Of a DNA stretch of 64,000 bases, positions 46,615-54,981 are shown piece after piece. The translations under genes were made by a program, and so were the position numbers. Every line of letters begins with the position of its first letter. Within the stretch, counting starts at the first letter, position 1. This DNA comes from Sedimentisphaerales bacterium (GTDB lineage: Bacteria; Planctomycetota; Phycisphaerae; Sedimentisphaerales; Anaerohalosphaeraceae), in NCBI GenBank assembly GCA_028282905.1, contig JANQGW010000102.1:49570-113569 (forward strand), written 5' to 3'. The notes beneath the pieces are model-generated. The model was given only the letters and a program-made list of their open reading frames with translations, searched no databases and was not told where the DNA came from.

Positions 46615-48597
46615 TTACTGCTGAATCCAGAATTCCCAAGCCAGATCAGGGACAGTAACTTCTACATGCCCGCCCTTGGCTAAACCTACGTCAGTGCCCA
46701 TAAAATCCAAACCGGCATCATCCGGGGTGTACCGATACCCCCTGAACATCGTGTTTTTCAAACCGGTATCGATCTTAAACGTATAATCCTTGAAGCTGCG
46801 GTTGGACAGGACAAAAACTAATTTCCCATCCGGTCGCTTATAGCCCAATATCCGCATATCATCGTCGAAGTTTTGCTCTATGACATCCACTACGCGACTG
46901 TCCCACGGCATATATTTTAAAAATCCTACAACCGAGTGCCAATTGTATTTATTCCATGTCCAATGGCCCGGTTGGAGTGTTTCAGCACTTGAAACTTTTT
47001 TTATCTCAACCGTACCGGTCTTACCGCCGAGGGCCTTGGGAAGATCGGAAATTTGCAGGACCACTGTTTGGCCGGAAATATCCTCTACAAATGCTGCATG
47101 GGGAACACCATAAAACCCAGCCGGATCCTTGCCGTTATGCGCGGGAATAGTAACAAGACCCTTTTCAAAGGTTTTGACATAGACACTGTCCTCATACTGA
47201 CTTTCCCAGGTTATTTTCAGGTCTGTTTTTTTCCACCCGTTGGGAATCATCGGGCTGCCGCGATCCTGAACGGCAAGATAAACCTTCGACTTTTTATCCA
47301 CATGAAAGGTATAGGCCGGTGCCGGAGATTTTTTCGCTCCCCGGTCGACTGTTACATAGAAAAGCCCCATCAATTCTTTGGGCAAGTGAGTGATCTGATA
47401 CTGATCACTGTTTCGAGAACACTTCACTGCTGAAGCCGGTTTGACCTTATGACTGCTGGCGTAATCCGGATCGACAGGCATCCAAAAGCCAAGTGAGTAG
47501 CCGCTGGCCTCGGCATTTTTGAATGGCTTCAACGCATGGATCCAGAACCAGGTGGGCGATTCGGCCAACTGAAACCAGTTCATAATATTCTGTACCGTAT
47601 TGTGGCAGCGGTCTGGGCTGGCCGGGCCTTGCAGGTATTCATACTCATTCTGAAATAACGGCAGTTCCTGTTCAATATTTTGACGCGTTTTTCTGAAATT
47701 ATTGATAACTTGTTTAGAATCATCGCCGATAGCATGAATGACCAGCGCATCTACATACTTTGCGTACTCAGGCTCTTTCATGACTGGCGCAATATATTTC
47801 GGCCAACCCCACATCGTGTCAGCCAAAATGGTGATCTTCGGATCGTGAGTACGGATGGATGGGGCAACCGCTTTGAATGTCCGACCGTAATCTTCAATCG
47901 AATATTTACAGCTCGAATACGGGCTGTCCACCCATGGTTCATTCGAAAGTCCCCACATGGAAATTTCAAACCCGGATTTTTCCAGCGTTATGATATCCTG
48001 TATACAGGCAGCAGCGTAGTCTTTTAAGAATTGATCTACATCGCCGTGATACACCGGGTCATTCGCAAAGTCTTTGCTGAAACAACGAAGGATGTTTTCA
48101 GTGCCGTCACGGCCGTAGTATTTGCGATTAGCTTTCCAGAACGGCGCCGGCGACCAGTACTCCAGACTCAGTCCCTCAATCCCGGCCACATCCATCATCT
48201 CTTTGAGTTCATGAAGTTGCTCGGGCCAGCGAGGCTGAAGGTATTTCCCCTGTTTATCGGTACCGCGCCAATACAATCCACCCGCCAGTCGACAATATCG
48301 AAATCCAGACAGCATTTCCTCATAAAAACGCTGCCGTTCGGAAGGAATCAAGTCATGTGGCACGCTTGTCTTCGATTCCGGCAGGCCATTGTTGCCTGAG
48401 GCAATCGAGTCACTTTGAATCTCAAAACCCAAACCCCAAACAAGCTGTTTTTCGTCCCTTGGACAAATCGTATAACGCCCTGCATCAGGAGCCGGTCTTT
48501 TGCGCTGTGGACGCACAACGGGGTATGCCGCCCATGATAATGAAGAAACGCTCAAAAGAAATAATACCAATTTAAATGTAAAACAATCTTTATTCAT
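46615..48597 (-). CDS. Secreted GH30-like (clan GH-A) glycoside hydrolase
   Basis: A 660-aa exported hydrolase. A signal peptide (ending LSWAA) is followed by a TIM-barrel domain (about 40-400) with the acid/base motif WGLSNEPW (Glu220) and a probable nucleophile in FQNEYEY (Glu318 or Glu320), the layout of clan GH-A and closest by eye to GH30. The C-terminal part (about 400-660) is beta-rich and ends in a beta-sandwich-like segment (LSNRSFKDYTFKI). GH30 covers glucanases, xylanases, fucosidases and others, so the substrate is open. The ATG at 48597 has AGGA 6 nt upstream. It is the first gene of the unit that ends with the symporter at 42309. Confidence 0.75.
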   Translation of the reverse strand: MNKDCFTFKLVLFLLSVSSLSWAAYPVVRPQRKRPAPDAGRYTICPRDEKQLVWGLGFEIQSDSIASGNNGLPESKTSVPHDLIPSERQRFYEEMLSGFRYCRLAGGLYWRGTDKQGKYLQPRWPEQLHELKEMMDVAGIEGLSLEYWSPAPFWKANRKYYGRDGTENILRCFSKDFANDPVYHGDVDQFLKDYAAACIQDIITLEKSGFEISMWGLSNEPWVDSPYSSCKYSIEDYGRTFKAVAPSIRTHDPKITILADTMWGWPKYIAPVMKEPEYAKYVDALVIHAIGDDSKQVINNFRKTRQNIEQELPLFQNEYEYLQGPASPDRCHNTVQNIMNWFQLAESPTWFWIHALKPFKNAEASGYSLGFWMPVDPDYASSHKVKPASAVKCSRNSDQYQITHLPKELMGLFYVTVDRGAKKSPAPAYTFHVDKKSKVYLAVQDRGSPMIPNGWKKTDLKITWESQYEDSVYVKTFEKGLVTIPAHNGKDPAGFYGVPHAAFVEDISGQTVVLQISDLPKALGGKTGTVEIKKVSSAETLQPGHWTWNKYNWHSVVGFLKYMPWDSRVVDVIEQNFDDDMRILGYKRPDGKLVFVLSNRSFKDYTFKIDTGLKNTMFRGYRYTPDDAGLDFMGTDVGLAKGGHVEVTVPDLAWEFWIQQ

Positions 48598-48661
48598 CAT
48601 ATTTCCTATCAAAGAAACTGCTCAAAACTGTTTTTTTTCGCAATATTTATACAGAATTATG

Positions 48662-51600
48662 TTATTTTAGCCAATTTTTCCCGATTAAGAAAAAATCTTC
48701 AAAATTCACTGAGCCATCGGCTGTCAGATCAACACCTCTGCAATAACCACAGTCTACATCCAGCCAGCGGCGTGCCATTTGTGCAAAGTCATTCAGACCG
48801 TCCTGACCGTCATGCAGCGGATTATACATAAACCATGCGGTTGCCGTACAAGCCGTATCGGTCTTAACACGCACCCAATGGGCATGATATCCGGCCGGGA
48901 ATTCGTGTTGCAGGATCTGGCCGGACGCAACGGTAAACGTGTCGTATCGGGACCATGTTTTTGTACCGGCAATATCAACTTCAACTGTAAACGTTACCGG
49001 CCCTGAATGGTCATGGGACAGTTCCATGATCTTCTTTTCATAGCCGTACATCAAGTACGGATCCGAAACAAGCCCTGCAGTCACTGCAGTACTCTTCCAC
49101 GGTCCTCCCGTTCCGCGCGGAATGCCCATTTTATACAGATCGTCAACATTTCCAAACCACAAACCCACTTTTCCGTCATCGGATGTGCGGTAATGATCAT
49201 CATCGTCGATCTCGGTGAAGTTGCCGCTGAGAACCAGCATTCCACGCCACGAGCAATAATCAAATATCTTTCGATTATGCGTACAGATCGGTCGGATTTT
49301 CACTTTTCCGCCGCTGCGCCAATGCGGAACCTCGTAGAACGTGCCGTGAATATTCATCATTTCACGTTCGGTGACAATATGACGCAAGCCACGCGGCCAA
49401 TGACTGCCATACGAACCACTGTAAACCGGATTACTGTAGAAGGGATCAGTGTTCTTTGGAATCCGATAGGTGATTCCGTCATAGTCATATTTCACAGAAG
49501 CATTGTCTTCATTGAAATCTTTCGTGGTTGGATGCGTATTTCTGAACCATGAATCAGTACTACTGTCGTTTAGCTCGACGAAATTCATGTCGCCATCGAC
49601 CTCGTAATAACCGGTGTATGAAACGCTGCCATTCGGGTCGATCACATCGACTGAAAAACTCAAGGTTAAATCGGATACGTTTCGCGGACGAATCAGTCCG
49701 GCAGAATACTGAGCATTATCCGCATCCTTGGGCAGAGAATCAAGCATCGACATATCCAAGTCCTGTTTTTCATTGGAATAATTCAGATAAACCGTTGTTG
49801 TCACATTGGCATCCGTCTTAAATCGAATCCATTCTCCGACAGCATCTTGTGGAATTGCATAATCGTTATAGCCGGCCGAAGGCACAGTAACCTTATCATA
49901 CAAACTCCAGGTACCATCACCATTCAAGTCCACTTCAATCGTATAATGAACTGGCGAAAGCGAATCGTGCGAAAAGCTGATCAGCCTTTTTTCAAATCCA
50001 GCCAGCAGATACGGCTCAGAATACTGTCCTGCCGTGACCGCATCATTCACCCATACCCCACCGCTGCAAATATCGACACCCAAATCATCCAGATCATTCA
50101 TTGCGGTAAACCGAAGATTCGATTGGCTTTTTCCGATGATACCACTGTCAATACTCGATGCGTCATTGCATCCCAGTACGAGTTGTTCATTCCATTCTTC
50201 AAAATCGACGATCATTTTCAAATGTGATGCAATCGGACGAATACCAGCGGTATTACCGTGCGAGAATGTTGCCGGAAAATCCCAGATCATTCCATGCATC
50301 GTCATCAAATACTTGCCGAACACCGGACGTATCCGCGGCCATTCCGTAAACCAGCCCTGATCGGCATCGTGGGTATAACTGGCCTTCGGAATGCGGTAGC
50401 GTTTCCAAACTCCACTGTTATCACAGACATTCAACAGAACCGACCGCGTATCCCAGCCAATCGCCCAGAGCGGATCATTTATGTCGGCATTGCCGTAAAT
50501 TCCACCGGGTCCTGTCACGTCGGTATAATTATTTTCGTCAACTGTTACCCAACTGGAAGGATTGCCCGGATCGCCGGCACCATCCCATTCAGCCAGCACG
50601 CCATCACCATTCTTGAGACCGTTATTTGTAATAACCAGACGGCCCTGGCCGGTGTAGGCACCTTTTCCGTGGTAGCCGGGTACCAGGCTGCTTCCGCCGA
50701 CATTTGTATCCTTGTGTAGTTCCGTAACTGAGTAAGTGTTCATATCAACTTCATAAATTCCCTCTTCCATTGTTATAAAATAGACTTTATTGGCAGGTTC
50801 GGTCAAATGCCGTGCACAAGCCGTCATTCGTCCCGGCATGGTGCTCAAGGGGATCGTGTGGACAGTACCACCGCTATCAATGATATACGAACCGATTGCA
50901 AGCTGGTTGGTTTCGGTATGGATCAGACGGTTAGCGGGTGTGCCGCCGATGCTTTCGGGACGTTTGACCAGATCCAGATCCGACGTTAGCTGATACAGGC
51001 CATCATCACTACCGGTTGGTTTGTGCGGTGCATAGGTCACAAACCACAGGCTGTCAGCCCAGTTCACTACGGCGCCAATGCCGCATTCGGGACTGGTATT
51101 CGTTACGGCCAGGTGCGGATAAATACCACTGTACACAGGAAAGTTCGGCTCTGTCTCATTATCCACAACGGTCACTGTGAGATCGTCAATTTCCAAGTCG
51201 TTATAATCAGGATCAGAACTCGATGTCGTAAATGCGATAATAGCAGTATGAGTGTAAGTTTCCTCGCTTGTATCATCAATCGCTGTTATCGTGACTGTCT
51301 GGGGTATATCATAATTGCTGGAATCAAAGGTCAGGCTCACCTTATCAAGTGTCACCTGATTCGGATCGGTCAATTCAGAAAGAGAAACTGTAACCGGACC
51401 AGTCGGTGCGCTTGAAAGCCAAATTGAAATGGAATCGGTCGTTTCACCTGATTCATAGACTTTGGTATTGCCCGCTGTTTCTGAAAAGAATATTGTATTT
51501 GTTACAAAAACTGACACATTGTCTATTATTATTCCACCATCACTACCGCCCTCAAAAGTAATGGTCTCAAAAGGATTAGCCAGTACAAATGAACTGCTGC

Positions 51601-52153
51601 TGTGGAAAGCGCCGGCAATCCCACTGAAGGTATAGTTGCTGCCATCTGTTGAAATTCCATACCGAAATTCCGGATCGGCATCTGCATCCAGATTGCCACA
51701 AACAACTCTAACATAGTAAAGCGTATCCGTCATCAGAGTCGTACTGACTCCGCGATTCCAGCCGTAAGCAGCTGAATATTTTAAAATCCCACCGGTATCA
51801 AATTTTAACGTAATCAGATTTCCTGCATTACCGTCAGACCTGACACGAAGCCGCTCATTACCTGTCAGGTTGTCAAAGGACACCATGAAATCTAACGTCC
51901 AGCCAGCCAGATTGTCATAGCCGTTGCCGGAAGAGATAAAATCCTGGTACATCTTGTCATTTATTCCCACAATCGCAGAATAACTGCCCGCCAGGGAAGA
52001 TGTTGATTCGATATCGACGCTGCCGGCTGACACTGTCCAATTTGCAAGGTCTCCAGTTTCGAAATCCCCATTTTGCACGAACGCACTTGTTGAGGAAGTC
52101 AATAGACTCATTAACAACAAAAAAACATACAATATCACTGACAGTTGTTTCAT
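48662..52153 (-). CDS. Very large secreted protein: shared N-terminal beta domain, Calx-beta-like domain, duplicated unknown module, dockerin-like end
   Basis: A 1,163-aa exported protein with no recognised catalytic domain. After the signal peptide comes a 210-residue domain opening NGDFETGDLANWTV and closing FEGGSDGGIIIDNVSV, shared with the proteins at 54982-57033 and 57201-57914. A Calx-beta-like domain (about 225-335) follows. The rest holds an internally duplicated module: RIPKASY to VYLNYS (about 584-788) and RIPKNTD to WFMYN (about 894-1109), with VTAGQYSEPYLLAGFEK matching VTAGLVSDPYLMYGYEK. Two dockerin-like repeats close it (LNDFAQMARRWL; DGSVNFEDFFLIGKNWL). The ATG at 52153 follows GGGGA by about 10 nt. 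Function unknown; a beta-propeller-like glycan-binding or lyase-like role is possible. Confidence 0.83.
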   Translation of the reverse strand: MKQLSVILYVFLLLMSLLTSSTSAFVQNGDFETGDLANWTVSAGSVDIESTSSLAGSYSAIVGINDKMYQDFISSGNGYDNLAGWTLDFMVSFDNLTGNERLRVRSDGNAGNLITLKFDTGGILKYSAAYGWNRGVSTTLMTDTLYYVRVVCGNLDADADPEFRYGISTDGSNYTFSGIAGAFHSSSSFVLANPFETITFEGGSDGGIIIDNVSVFVTNTIFFSETAGNTKVYESGETTDSISIWLSSAPTGPVTVSLSELTDPNQVTLDKVSLTFDSSNYDIPQTVTITAIDDTSEETYTHTAIIAFTTSSSDPDYNDLEIDDLTVTVVDNETEPNFPVYSGIYPHLAVTNTSPECGIGAVVNWADSLWFVTYAPHKPTGSDDGLYQLTSDLDLVKRPESIGGTPANRLIHTETNQLAIGSYIIDSGGTVHTIPLSTMPGRMTACARHLTEPANKVYFITMEEGIYEVDMNTYSVTELHKDTNVGGSSLVPGYHGKGAYTGQGRLVITNNGLKNGDGVLAEWDGAGDPGNPSSWVTVDENNYTDVTGPGGIYGNADINDPLWAIGWDTRSVLLNVCDNSGVWKRYRIPKASYTHDADQGWFTEWPRIRPVFGKYLMTMHGMIWDFPATFSHGNTAGIRPIASHLKMIVDFEEWNEQLVLGCNDASSIDSGIIGKSQSNLRFTAMNDLDDLGVDICSGGVWVNDAVTAGQYSEPYLLAGFEKRLISFSHDSLSPVHYTIEVDLNGDGTWSLYDKVTVPSAGYNDYAIPQDAVGEWIRFKTDANVTTTVYLNYSNEKQDLDMSMLDSLPKDADNAQYSAGLIRPRNVSDLTLSFSVDVIDPNGSVSYTGYYEVDGDMNFVELNDSSTDSWFRNTHPTTKDFNEDNASVKYDYDGITYRIPKNTDPFYSNPVYSGSYGSHWPRGLRHIVTEREMMNIHGTFYEVPHWRSGGKVKIRPICTHNRKIFDYCSWRGMLVLSGNFTEIDDDDHYRTSDDGKVGLWFGNVDDLYKMGIPRGTGGPWKSTAVTAGLVSDPYLMYGYEKKIMELSHDHSGPVTFTVEVDIAGTKTWSRYDTFTVASGQILQHEFPAGYHAHWVRVKTDTACTATAWFMYNPLHDGQDGLNDFAQMARRWLDVDCGYCRGVDLTADGSVNFEDFFLIGKNWLK

Positions 52154-52255
52154 AAAAATAATTCCCCAAATTCTGAATTTTGATTCATACTCTCCACTCA
52201 ACATTCAACCTTTTTGATTTTTAATTTGTTTTTAACCAAAACCGACCCCCTTTGG

Positions 52256-54817
52256 TTAAATAGCTCCATCAAGCCAATTTGCTACAATATCTAACAGATC
52301 ATTAAAGTCATAACCGACCGTTTCAAGCCAACCCGATGCCAGCTCTGCAGTATCTTGCAGGTCAACCCGTCCATTTCGGGTCAAATCCCCGGCAACATGC
52401 GCCACAGCAGATACTTCGTCACTCATCAGGCTTTCATTGTAATGTTCATCCACTGCTGTCACCCGGTAAAAATACACCTCGCCTTTTGTCACGTTTGTAT
52501 CAGTATAGGTACTGGCTGTTACACCGGTTGACACGCTCGCGACCACCTCATAATCATTACCGGTGGTCGTACTGCGATAGACGACGTAGCCGCCAACATC
52601 GGGCTCGGCATTGTCAGGCCAATCCAGTATCACGCTGCTGTCCATTTCTGTCTTCAAAATCGCTGACGGAGCGGCAGGCGAACTGTGGTCGCTTGGTGGA
52701 GGATCGAACACTATATCATCAACCGTAAATTCGCCAAAAGCTGAATTGCCGCGAACAAAAGCGATACCTGTCACAGGACCGGAATTGGCTTGCACCCATT
52801 GCAGGCCGGTCACATGATGTGTCAGTGTGGTTTCAGCGGCGTCAGACCATGATACATCGTAAGTTCCTCCTGCCTCCGTAAAACTATGAACTGCCACCCG
52901 AATACGATAAACAGAACCCGAAGCAAAGGTAAAGCTGTTATCGACAGGGTACCATGTCTTAGTACTGCCATAGGTCGATACATTATTGTATATTTGCAGT
53001 TTTCCCGTGTCGGCAATTTTCATATTCCAGAAAACTCCGGTTGTTGAACTGCCATCGGCACCGTTTTTGAACATGGTCAGATTGAATGAGCGATCGCCTG
53101 CATTCATTGGCTTGATCGTCATATCCAATGTAAAATCAGTCAATCCATTGGCCCAGCCGCGATTAATGCGTCCGGTGCCGCCCTGTAAGAGGGCCGCCTG
53201 CGATGAACCGGGAGCGATGCCTGCAGTCTGCACTGCACAGGTGTTATTCCAGGCAGCATCAAACGGTGTCGCTTCAAAGTCCATATTTTCCGTTGGTTCA
53301 GCAGACGCATCTGTAGCGTCGATCTTTTGACGTTCGATCTTAATTAAATCCTGCATTATCTTTTTTATGTCGGCATAGTCCGGGGCATTGACCACATTGG
53401 CCATTTCCACAGAATCGGTTCTTAAGCCGTACAGTTCTTCAAAGTCCAGTGTGCCGCCGATCCGATCTGTATACGTTCGGATGTATTTATAAGAATGTGT
53501 GCGGACTGACTCATGGATATGGCCGCCCAGTTCAGCCTGCGGCACCTCATAGTACACCCGGTCTCTCCAAGTAGCATTTTTATCGTTAATCAAGGTGTTC
53601 AAGTTCATGCCGTGAGTATCTTCGGGAATCGACACCCCGGCAATATCCAGTATCAGCGCCGTCAGATCCACGTTCATCACCAGATTGTCTTCCATCCGCG
53701 GCGGCACAGACGGAGTGCCATCCTTTTTCAATGGCGGCCTGACGAACATCGGTACACGCATCGACTCTTCATATGTCAGCACCTTGCTGGTAAATTTGTG
53801 GTGCCCGGTAAACCAGCCATTGTCACCCATAAAAATGATCCAGGTGTTATCCATGATCGAATCGGAGGGATTGCCATCACCATTCGGGTCTTTCAAACGA
53901 TCCAGCACCCGCCCCATCTCCTGATCCCACCAGGAAATGCTGGCATAGTATTCCCGATTGTGGTTTTGGACATTATCCTGGCCCAGATACGTATTTCGCA
54001 CACCGGGGGCCAGATTGGTATATCCACCGGGGCCACCATAGTTCTGGGTTGCGCTTTTGGTCAGTGATACTGATGTCTGCAGATAAGGCGGCTTGTTTGC
54101 TAAGTCATCGATCCAGTTGCCCGGCACAGGCATATCAGCAGCGTTATACTGCGCAAAAAGGCCGGGGCCGTCAGTGCCTTCCTTATGGACCGCGTATTTC
54201 AAACCGCCATCTACGTGCGGTATCTGGTTGCACAGCCACATCACGAACGGTTCACTGTCGTGATTGGCCACATGATCGTCAATATAATTGATTGCACGAT
54301 CAGCATTGAACGCCTCGATAAATTGCCCCCCAGTACGAGTCGGCACACCGGGGATATTGGTGTAAATGGTTCGGTTGAACCATGACCCGTTCGATTTGAA
54401 ATAGGCCCATTGGTCAAAACCCATGTCGGCGGGCGAATTTTTGACATGCCATTTGCCGATAATGACCGAGCGATAACCGGCACCTGATAAATGATCGGCA
54501 AACGATAACTCATCGGAATCAATGTATTCATCCAGTGCTTCAACGCCATTGATCGAACCATAATGGCCGGTCATTGTCGAAGCCCGACTGGGACTGCAAA
54601 TCGCCGTCGTCACAAACGAATTCGTGAAATACACACCGGATTCCGCAATCGTATCCATGTTCGGAGTGCGAATGCCGGGGTTGACCGTTCCCAGCAAATC
54701 ATACCGATGATCATCCGAAAAAATAAATACGATGTTCGGTTTCTGCGCCCGCGCTGAACAAGCAGTCAGCATCAAAGGTATCAGTGCAAATAACGCAATA
54801 TTTTTTATATTCCGCAT
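52256..54817 (-). CDS. Lipoprotein-type sulfatase with FN3 and dockerin-like C-terminus
   Basis: An 853-aa sulfatase. The signal peptide ends in a lipobox (LTAC, Cys20), so lipid anchoring is likely. The sulfatase domain (about 26-500) has IFSDDHRYDLLG, the formylglycine motif CSPSR (Cys74) followed by ASTMTG, and GKWHVKN and FMGDNGW blocks. A beta-sandwich domain (about 515-705), an FN3 domain (about 715-800, with VVYRSTTTGNDYEVV) and a dockerin-like C-terminus (GDLTRNGRVDLQDTAELASGWL) follow. A lipid anchor together with a dockerin is unusual for one protein. The ATG has AAGGA 9 nt upstream. It lies between two proteins that share an N-terminal domain, possibly in one transcription unit. 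Confidence 0.92.
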   Translation of the reverse strand: MRNIKNIALFALIPLMLTACSARAQKPNIVFIFSDDHRYDLLGTVNPGIRTPNMDTIAESGVYFTNSFVTTAICSPSRASTMTGHYGSINGVEALDEYIDSDELSFADHLSGAGYRSVIIGKWHVKNSPADMGFDQWAYFKSNGSWFNRTIYTNIPGVPTRTGGQFIEAFNADRAINYIDDHVANHDSEPFVMWLCNQIPHVDGGLKYAVHKEGTDGPGLFAQYNAADMPVPGNWIDDLANKPPYLQTSVSLTKSATQNYGGPGGYTNLAPGVRNTYLGQDNVQNHNREYYASISWWDQEMGRVLDRLKDPNGDGNPSDSIMDNTWIIFMGDNGWFTGHHKFTSKVLTYEESMRVPMFVRPPLKKDGTPSVPPRMEDNLVMNVDLTALILDIAGVSIPEDTHGMNLNTLINDKNATWRDRVYYEVPQAELGGHIHESVRTHSYKYIRTYTDRIGGTLDFEELYGLRTDSVEMANVVNAPDYADIKKIMQDLIKIERQKIDATDASAEPTENMDFEATPFDAAWNNTCAVQTAGIAPGSSQAALLQGGTGRINRGWANGLTDFTLDMTIKPMNAGDRSFNLTMFKNGADGSSTTGVFWNMKIADTGKLQIYNNVSTYGSTKTWYPVDNSFTFASGSVYRIRVAVHSFTEAGGTYDVSWSDAAETTLTHHVTGLQWVQANSGPVTGIAFVRGNSAFGEFTVDDIVFDPPPSDHSSPAAPSAILKTEMDSSVILDWPDNAEPDVGGYVVYRSTTTGNDYEVVASVSTGVTASTYTDTNVTKGEVYFYRVTAVDEHYNESLMSDEVSAVAHVAGDLTRNGRVDLQDTAELASGWLETVGYDFNDLLDIVANWLDGAI

Positions 54818-54907
54818 CTCATCGTGTCCTTATAATAACACAGAAACGGCTGTAAACACCAAGACCGACAATCACCATTGTATCAAAATGATTAGAAACA
54901 TTCAGTC

Positions 54908-54949
54908 AAAAAAACAGAAGCCAGACCAGATTACACATATATGCCTGGC
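54908..54949 (-). terminator. Probable terminator after the LamG/dockerin gene
   Basis: On the minus strand GCCAG and CTGGC (54949 to 54920) form a short stem with a 20-nt loop that can pair further, followed by TTCTGTTTTTTT. It lies about 30 nt past the stop codon at 54982 and before the lipoprotein sulfatase gene. The stem is short, so confidence is moderate. Confidence 0.45.
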
Positions 54950-54981
54950 CCCCTATTAAACACTAAAACCACCAGAGGCTC

